A stretch of 64,000 nt of DNA from Agrobacterium tumefaciens. GTDB lineage: Bacteria > Pseudomonadota > Alphaproteobacteria > Rhizobiales > Rhizobiaceae. Below are positions 58,918 to 64,000 of the stretch, in pieces (position 1 is the stretch's first letter; the number at the start of each line of letters is the position of its first letter). The notes under the pieces are model-generated. The model was not told where the DNA came from. It ran no database searches and worked only from the letters and a program-made list of their open reading frames with translations. Both the position numbers and the translations under genes were made by a program. The stretch covers positions 2,477,001 through 2,541,000 of the forward strand of contig NZ_CP039903.1 in the NCBI RefSeq assembly GCF_005221385.1, read 5' to 3'.

Positions 58918-59638
58918 CCCTTCCAGGCAACAGGGAAAACAACCTTCGCTGCTCATCGTCCTGCATCAGGAACGTTCCACGCCCGGCCGCGTCGGCCAGA
59001 TGCTGGTGGAAAAAGGGTATCGGCTGGATATAAGGCGACCCGCACTCGGCGACGACCTGCCGCAGACACTCGAGAAACACGCGGGCGCCATCATCTTCGG
59101 CGGCCCAATGAGCGCCAATGACCCGCATGATTATGTCAAAGCCGAAATCGACTGGCTGAAGGTTCCGCTGAAGGAGAACAAGCCCTTTCTTGGCATCTGT
59201 CTTGGCGCGCAGATGTTGTCCAAACATCTGGGCGGCAAGGTTGAGGCCGACCGGGACGGCAAGGTGGAAATCGGCTGGTATCCGCTTCACGCTACCGAAC
59301 ACGGACGGCTTTTGATGCCGCATTGGCCGAAGATGGTTTATCATTTCCACAAGGAAGGGTTCGAGCTGCCGCGCGGAGCCGAGCTTCTGGCATCAGGCGA
59401 AACCTATCCCAACCAGGCTTATCGGTATGGTAAAAATGCCTGGGCGCTACAGTTTCACGCCGAACTCACCCGCGCCATGATGCACAGCTGGGTGGTGCGC
59501 GGCGCGCAGCGCTTTGGCATGCCGAATGCGCAGGTCGGCAGCCAGCACCTTGAGGGCCGCATGTTGTTCGACACGCCGCTCCGCTCTTGGCTCAGCAATT
59601 TCCTCGATCTGGTTTTTGAGGGCAAGGCCCAGCGCTGA
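58907..59638 (+). CDS. Class I glutamine amidotransferase (GMP synthase-like)
   Basis: 243 aa. The nucleophile elbow FLGICLGAQMLSKHLGG carries Cys near residue 103; the catalytic His lies in ALQFHAELT near 186. IIFGGPMSANDPHD forms the oxyanion region. It is a stand-alone GATase1 domain, so it may hydrolyse gamma-glutamyl compounds or serve an unidentified synthetase. The ATG at 58907 overlaps the terB end; the longer frame from 58808 is terB in another frame. Confidence 0.9.
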   Translation: MLFDPSRQQGKQPSLLIVLHQERSTPGRVGQMLVEKGYRLDIRRPALGDDLPQTLEKHAGAIIFGGPMSANDPHDYVKAEIDWLKVPLKENKPFLGICLGAQMLSKHLGGKVEADRDGKVEIGWYPLHATEHGRLLMPHWPKMVYHFHKEGFELPRGAELLASGETYPNQAYRYGKNAWALQFHAELTRAMMHSWVVRGAQRFGMPNAQVGSQHLEGRMLFDTPLRSWLSNFLDLVFEGKAQR

Positions 59639-59650
59639 GGCCCGTTGCCG

Positions 59651-60883
59651 TCAGCGCGGCGCATCCAGATTGTCGATCTTGCGCAGTTTCGAAAAACCGA
59701 GCGCCCAGATAACCGCGACAGCAAGCGTGCCTGCTCCACCAATGACGACGGCAGGCACCGCCCCGACGACATGCGCCATGGTGCCGGCACGGAATTCACC
59801 CAGCTCGTTCGATGCACCCACAAACACCATGTTCACCGCATTCACACGCCCGCGCACCTCATCCGGCGTCCAGAGCGCGATCAGGGTTTCCCGCACATAA
59901 ACCGACACCATGTCCGATGCGCCCATGACCACCAATGCAACAATCGACACCCACGCGGTTTCGGAAAGACCAAACACGACAGTAGAAATGCCGAAGAGGC
60001 CAACACCGACAAACATCAGCAGGCCGGCATGGTGGCGGATGGGCCTGAAGGCCAGAATGACTGCAACGGTAATTGCACCAATGCCGGGGGCGGCACGCAA
60101 CAACCCGAGACCCCATGGCCCGAGCGTCAGAACTTCCTTGGCGAAAATCGGCATCAGGGCGACTGCGCCGCCCAGCAGTACCGCGAAGAGGTCGAGCGAA
60201 ATGGCGCCAAGGACGATTTTTTCCTGCGAAATGAATTTGAAGCCTGCCAGCATTGTTTCGAGGCTGATGGCTTTCGCCGGGCCGCGTTGTTCCGGCTTGC
60301 GGATTGTCACCGCCAGCGTCGCTGACACGATGAAGAGCATGAATGCCACAATGTAGGCGACGGAAGCGCCGAGACCGTAAAGCAAACCACCCGCAACCGG
60401 GCCAAGAATGGATGCCATCTGCCAGGAAGAAGAATTCCACGCTATGGCGTTCGGCAAATCCTCGACGGGCACAAGATTGGGTGCCAGCGATTGAACCGCC
60501 GGCCCCATGAACGCCCGCTCAATTCCGAACACGACCAGAATGGCGAAAACCGGCCACGGAGAAAAGCTGTGCGTCAGCGTCAAACCAAGCAGGGCGGCGG
60601 CGCAGCCAGCCGCGACCACAAGGCAAACGGCCATGATACGCCGGCGATTGTGTCTATCGGCAACTGTTCCGGTAACGAGGATCAAAAGCAGCGACGGCAG
60701 AAACTGAAAAAGCCCGATCAGACCGAGATAAAAGGCGTTACCGGTCACCTCGTACATCTGCCAGCCGACTGAGACGCTGACAATCTGGATGGCGAAGGCT
60801 GAAAAAAAGCGGGCGCTGAAGAAGCGACGATAGGAACTATGCCGGAATGCACCGAAACGGTTTTCGGCAGAAGGCAGGGACAT
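59651..60883 (-). CDS. MFS transporter (enterobactin-exporter-like, MFS_3 group)
   Basis: 410 aa with about 12 helices. The N-terminal RHSSYRRFFSARFFSAFAIQ, the motif-A loop TGTVADRHNRRRIMAVCLV near residue 75, and the central RKPEQRGPAKA loop are typical of the MFS_3/EntS-like group. Substrate unknown. Convergent with the amidotransferase with 12 bp between them, divergent from yggT. Confidence 0.88.
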   Translation of the reverse strand: MSLPSAENRFGAFRHSSYRRFFSARFFSAFAIQIVSVSVGWQMYEVTGNAFYLGLIGLFQFLPSLLLILVTGTVADRHNRRRIMAVCLVVAAGCAAALLGLTLTHSFSPWPVFAILVVFGIERAFMGPAVQSLAPNLVPVEDLPNAIAWNSSSWQMASILGPVAGGLLYGLGASVAYIVAFMLFIVSATLAVTIRKPEQRGPAKAISLETMLAGFKFISQEKIVLGAISLDLFAVLLGGAVALMPIFAKEVLTLGPWGLGLLRAAPGIGAITVAVILAFRPIRHHAGLLMFVGVGLFGISTVVFGLSETAWVSIVALVVMGASDMVSVYVRETLIALWTPDEVRGRVNAVNMVFVGASNELGEFRAGTMAHVVGAVPAVVIGGAGTLAVAVIWALGFSKLRKIDNLDAPR

Positions 60884-61020
60884 CGGCTGGGTGCTCTCGA
60901 GAGAATATGAGACGTTTGCAATAGAGCGATATCACAAGAATCGCCAGCCCTATTGGCGCAACACTTGCCGGTTCACCAGCGAATGTCTAAATGTCTTGCA
61001 ACCAAGATACGGAGATATTG

Positions 61021-61311
61021 ATGCTTGCCCTGTTTCAGACCATCGATCTGGCTTTGAACCTCTACACGTGGGTGCTGATCGCCAGCGCCATTTTTTCCTG
61101 GCTGTATGCCTTCAACGTCATCAATTCCCGCAACCAGTTTGTGAATGCCATCGGCAGCTTCCTGGTCAATGTCACGGAACCGGCCCTGCGCCCCATCCGC
61201 CGCATTCTGCCCAATCTCGGCGGCATCGACATTTCGCCGATCATCCTGCTGCTGATCATCTTCTTCATCCGCTCCTTCATGTGGAACACGCTTTATCCGA
61301 TGACCGTTTGA
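61021..61311 (+). CDS. yggT: YggT-family membrane protein
   Basis: 96 aa, two or three helices: [20 protein letters not shown] near the N-terminus and [16 protein letters not shown] near the C-terminus, with the family motif [20 protein letters not shown] between them. Linked in other bacteria to osmotic or division functions. GGAG 6 bases before the ATG; an upstream ATG at 60991 lacks one. Overlaps the DUF167 gene start. Confidence 0.92.
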
Positions 61312-61619
61312 GCGGCTGCTGGCAGAAACACGATGATCATGTCCGCCTGTCTATTCGCCTGACGCCGAGCGGCGGGCGGGACGCGATTGACGGTGTGGAG
61401 CAGCATGCGGACGGACGCGCCTATCTGAAAGCCCGCGTCAGCGCCGTGCCGGAAGACGGCAAGGCGAACAAGGCCCTGATTGTTTTGCTGGCAAAAAAAC
61501 TCAGGCTGCCCAAATCGTCCATCACCATCATTTCAGGCGAAACAGCGCGCAAAAAAATCCTCCGGATCGACACCGACCCGGAGGATTTCGAAAAGCTCTT
61601 TAAAAAGCTGACAGATTAA
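61308..61619 (+). CDS. DUF167/UPF0235 protein with probable TTG start
   Basis: 103 aa. The family pattern is clear: [38 protein letters not shown] and [16 protein letters not shown]. The only plausible start near the domain is TTG at 61308, which overlaps the yggT stop as TTGA, implying coupled translation. The in-frame opening further upstream lies inside yggT. Role unknown; the fold suggests RNA or nucleotide binding. The yggT-DUF167 pair is common in bacteria. Confidence 0.88.
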
Positions 61620-61624
61620 GCCGA

Positions 61625-62158
61625 TCAGCCCTGCGCCTTGTAGCGCTCAATGGCTTCGACGATCAGCTTCTTGGCGACGTCGACATCCTGCCAGCCGCCC
61701 ATCTTCACCCACTTGCCGGGCTCCAGATCCTTGTAGTGCTCGAAGAAGTGCTCGATCTGCTTCAGCGTGATTTCCGGCAGGTCGGTGTAGTTGTGAACCT
61801 TGTCGTAACGGCGCGTCAGCTTCGGAGCCGGAACAGCGAGGATTTTCTCGTCCTTGCCGCCATCATCTTCCATGATCATCACGCCGATGGGACGGACGTT
61901 GATAACACAGCCGGGAACCAGCGGGCGGGTGTTGCAGATGAGAACGTCGATCGGGTCGCCATCGTCGGACAGCGTGTGCGGCACGAAGCCATAGTTACCC
62001 GGATAGGTCATCGGCGTGTAGAGGAAGCGATCAACGATCAGCGCACCGGCGTCCTTGTCCATCTCGTACTTGATCGGATGGCCACCGACCGGCACCTCAA
62101 CGATAACATTCACGTCATCCGGCGGGTTCTTGCCTATGGAAATTGCATCGATACGCAT
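61625..62158 (-). CDS. ppa: Inorganic pyrophosphatase
   Basis: 177 aa family I enzyme. Substrate and metal residues are in [17 protein letters not shown] near residue 20-37, the signature [15 protein letters not shown] near 67 and [13 protein letters not shown] near 98. It hydrolyses pyrophosphate made by biosynthetic reactions. Convergent with the DUF167 gene, 5 bp apart, with no terminator between. Confidence 0.97.
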   Translation of the reverse strand: MRIDAISIGKNPPDDVNVIVEVPVGGHPIKYEMDKDAGALIVDRFLYTPMTYPGNYGFVPHTLSDDGDPIDVLICNTRPLVPGCVINVRPIGVMIMEDDGGKDEKILAVPAPKLTRRYDKVHNYTDLPEITLKQIEHFFEHYKDLEPGKWVKMGGWQDVDVAKKLIVEAIERYKAQG

Positions 62159-62326
62159 TCGCTTCCCTCAATTCGACGGGTTGGATTTGGTTTTCGATAC
62201 TGGGAAAGTCGCCGCATTGCAACATGGCTTTGAGCGGATTAGGCAGAATGCGGGATTTGAGGTTATCGCGATTACGCATGGCGACGGGAAAAACCACACC
62301 AATACGCAATCAATCCGCAGCTTTTG

Positions 62327-62833
62327 TCAGTTCCAGACGAAACCAACCTTGCGTAACGACTTGCCGCCGAAATCTTCCATACCTTCGGCAATGTCTCGGC
62401 CGCCGTGCGAACGGAAGAACCGATTGGCGACGTCACTGTCTTCGAGGCACCAGACGACGATGCCATTGCAGCCAAGCGATGTCAGCAGCCTGCGGGCCTC
62501 CGTAAACAGCAGCGAGCCGAGCCCGATGCCCTGATATTCCGGCCGCAGATAAAGTTCGTAAATCTCGCCGTCATGCGGCAGCCCACGCGCCCGGCTGAGG
62601 CCCAGCGTCGCATATCCGGCAACCACACCGGCCACTTCCACCACCAGCATGGTGGCGGAGCCTCTGGTCGCCTTCTTCCACCAGATTTCGCCGCGGCGTT
62701 CCAGCATCTGCGTCAACGGCCGGTGCGGGATCAGCCCCGCATAGGCCTGTTGCCACGACAGACGGTGCGCTTCGGAGATGGCGCGCGCATCATGCGGCTC
62801 GGCACGGCGAACATCGATGGATAACGTTTTCAT
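62327..62833 (-). CDS. GNAT-family N-acetyltransferase
   Basis: 168 aa. The acetyl-CoA motif A is IYELYLRPEYQGIGLGSLLF near residue 90-108, with the preceding VVEVAGVVAGYATLGLSR and the following VWCLEDSDVANRFFRSHGG. The acceptor cannot be inferred. An exact TTAA-N7-TTAAC site lies about 100 bp upstream, suggesting possible cell-cycle control. Confidence 0.9.
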   Translation of the reverse strand: MKTLSIDVRRAEPHDARAISEAHRLSWQQAYAGLIPHRPLTQMLERRGEIWWKKATRGSATMLVVEVAGVVAGYATLGLSRARGLPHDGEIYELYLRPEYQGIGLGSLLFTEARRLLTSLGCNGIVVWCLEDSDVANRFFRSHGGRDIAEGMEDFGGKSLRKVGFVWN

Positions 62834-62930
62834 AACGCGATTCTGGCCCCGGCCACGGAAACTTGCCAGTCATAAAGGTTAACACCGGCAAGCTTACCCA
62901 CAGCCTATTCATGTGGACGACCAGCAAAAA

Positions 62931-62946
62931 TTAACGCATCCTTAAC
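62931..62946. promoter_or_regulatory. CtrA-type binding site upstream of the GNAT gene
   Basis: TTAA (62931-62934), seven bases, TTAAC (62942-62946): an exact match to the alphaproteobacterial CtrA consensus TTAA-N7-TTAAC. It is 98 bp upstream of the acetyltransferase ATG. Confidence 0.6.
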
Positions 62947-62995
62947 CTTTGACACAAGCACCTTTCGACTCATGCACACATAAAAACGAATGCAT

Positions 62996-63021
62996 AAAAA
63001 AACCCGGCTCGAAGCCGGGTT
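62996..63021 (-). terminator. Intrinsic terminator of typA
   Basis: Arms AACCCGGCT (63001-63009) and AGCCGGGTT (63013-63021). In minus-strand RNA the stem is followed by a U run (plus strand AAAAA at 62996-63000). It lies 28 bp after the typA stop. Confidence 0.9.
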
Positions 63022-63049
63022 CTTTCAAATTCGTAATAACAAGCCGCAA

Positions 63050-64000
63050 TCAGACAGCAAGCTTGGCCTTTTCGAAACGCTTGCGGTCGTTGGCATCGAG
63101 GAACATCTTGCGCAGACGGATGGACTTCGGCGTCACTTCCATCAGCTCGTCTTCCTGGATCCAGGAAAGAGCGCGATCGAGCGTCATGCGGATCGGCGGG
63201 GTCAGCTTGACGGCTTCATCTTTGCCGGCGGCGCGAATGTTGGTCAGCTGCTTGCCCTTCAGCACGTTCACTTCGAGATCATTATCGCGCGTGTGAATGC
63301 CGATGATCATGCCAGCATAAACCTTCTCACCCGGCTCGATGATCATCGGGCCGCGATCTTCAAGGTTGAACATGGCGTAAGCGACGGCTTCGCCCGAACC
63401 ATTCGACAGCAGAACGCCGTTGACGCGACCAGCGATCTGGCCCTTGAAGGGCTGATAATCGTGGAACAGGCGGTTCATGATTGCGGTGCCGCGCGTGTCG
63501 GTCAGCAATTCAGACTGGTAGCCGATCAGGCCGCGGGTCGGGGCGTAGAACTTCAGGCGAACGCGATTGCCGCCGGAAGGACGAAGCTCGGCCATTTCAG
63601 CCTTGCGCTCGGACATCTTCTGAACGACGACGCCGGAATGCTCTTCATCAACGTCGATCACGACTTCTTCGATCGGCTCCAGCAGGGTGCCGTTCTCATC
63701 CTTGTGCATCACGACGCGCGGACGCGACACAGCAAGCTCGAAGCCTTCGCGGCGCATGGTTTCGATCAGAACGGCCAGCTGCAATTCGCCACGGCCGGAC
63801 ACGAAGAACGAATCCTTGCCTTCGGCTTCTTCAATCTTCAGCGCAACGTTGCCTTCGGCTTCCTTGAACAGGCGGTCGCGGATAACGCGGCTCGTAACCT
63901 TGTCACCTTCGGTGCCGGCAAGCGGGCTGTCATTGACGATGAAGGACATGGTAACGGTTGGCGGATCGATCGGCTGCGCGGTCATCGCCTCGGTGACGGA
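63050..64000 (-). CDS. typA: Ribosome-associated GTPase TypA/BipA, C-terminal part
   Basis: 316 C-terminal residues are seen; the N-terminal GTPase domain lies beyond the window. Recognised parts are EF-G-like domain III (PTVTMSFIVNDSPLAGTEG), domain V (LLEPIEEVVIDVDEEHSGVV) and the BipA-specific C-terminal domain (LIGYQSELLTDTRGTAIMNR, then the MTLDRALSWIQEDELMEVTP region). BipA assists 50S assembly and growth under cold or stress. The frame is open without a start at the edge, so it continues past 64000. Confidence 0.96.
   Translation of the reverse strand, partial: SVTEAMTAQPIDPPTVTMSFIVNDSPLAGTEGDKVTSRVIRDRLFKEAEGNVALKIEEAEGKDSFFVSGRGELQLAVLIETMRREGFELAVSRPRVVMHKDENGTLLEPIEEVVIDVDEEHSGVVVQKMSERKAEMAELRPSGGNRVRLKFYAPTRGLIGYQSELLTDTRGTAIMNRLFHDYQPFKGQIAGRVNGVLLSNGSGEAVAYAMFNLEDRGPMIIEPGEKVYAGMIIGIHTRDNDLEVNVLKGKQLTNIRAAGKDEAVKLTPPIRMTLDRALSWIQEDELMEVTPKSIRLRKMFLDANDRKRFEKAKLAV

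Larger units (their letters stand above)
62834..63049. promoter_or_regulatory. Upstream region of the GNAT gene and end of typA
   Basis: 216 bp with no gene. It holds the CtrA-like box at 62931-62946 and the typA terminator at 62996-63021. A separate GGTTAAC lies at 62877-62883. Confidence 0.5.

Overview
The window is a stretch of an alphaproteobacterial main chromosome, almost certainly a Rhizobiales member close to Agrobacterium/Rhizobium. Support comes from GC-rich codon use, 5-aminolevulinate synthase (the C4 haem route), an mdh-sucCDAB cluster, F1 ATP synthase genes without F0 neighbours, a Brucella Omp19-like lipoprotein, a possible CtrA box, an FNR/FixK box and Rhizobiales-type palindromic intergenic repeats. 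The gene order agrees with what I remember of the Agrobacterium circular chromosome; no search was run. Coding density is high, and I see no prophage, insertion sequence, CRISPR array, rRNA or tRNA.

Layout. 1-6271: an amino-sugar locus, with an oxidoreductase and sugar ABC permease (minus) divergent from gntR, a SIS deaminase, nagA and a ROK kinase (plus). 6278-9646: FAD monooxygenase and PAP2 phosphatase (minus), divergent from dxr. 9682-17829: hemA (minus) with an FNR box, a glycine-zipper lipoprotein, and tamA-tamB. 18094-20720: cheW and a soluble double-PAS chemoreceptor. 20766-26965: fdhD and atpHAGDC (minus). 27227-32851: a small membrane protein, priA, xerC, a TraB/GumN protein and a DUF2867 protein. 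32851-49272 (all minus): cytochrome b561, then lpdA, LysE, MAPEG, sucB, sucA, sucD, sucC, mdh, zapE, an Omp19-like inhibitor and sdhBADC. Genes for several TCA-cycle enzymes lie within about 16 kb.

49578-53520: a small secreted orphan, then an ETF-beta lysine methyltransferase homologue, EVE and YciI proteins, gpsA and tsaD. 53594-59638 (plus): hemC-hemD followed by a mitofilin/Mic60-like protein, a HemY TPR protein, a TerB-like protein and a glutamine amidotransferase. 59651-64000: MFS exporter, yggT, DUF167, ppa, GNAT and the 3' part of typA.

The genes are largely housekeeping: haem supply (hemA, hemC, hemD), cytochrome carriers, TCA dehydrogenases and F1 ATPase serve respiration, and tamAB, TraB, Omp19-like and Mic60-like proteins serve the envelope. 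The least-explained items are non-coding: a family of four hairpin repeats sharing a core but with different outer stems, several near-perfect palindromes upstream of mdh, mcp and the nag locus, a hairpin between sucD and sucA, and helically phased direct repeats before the orphan secreted gene.
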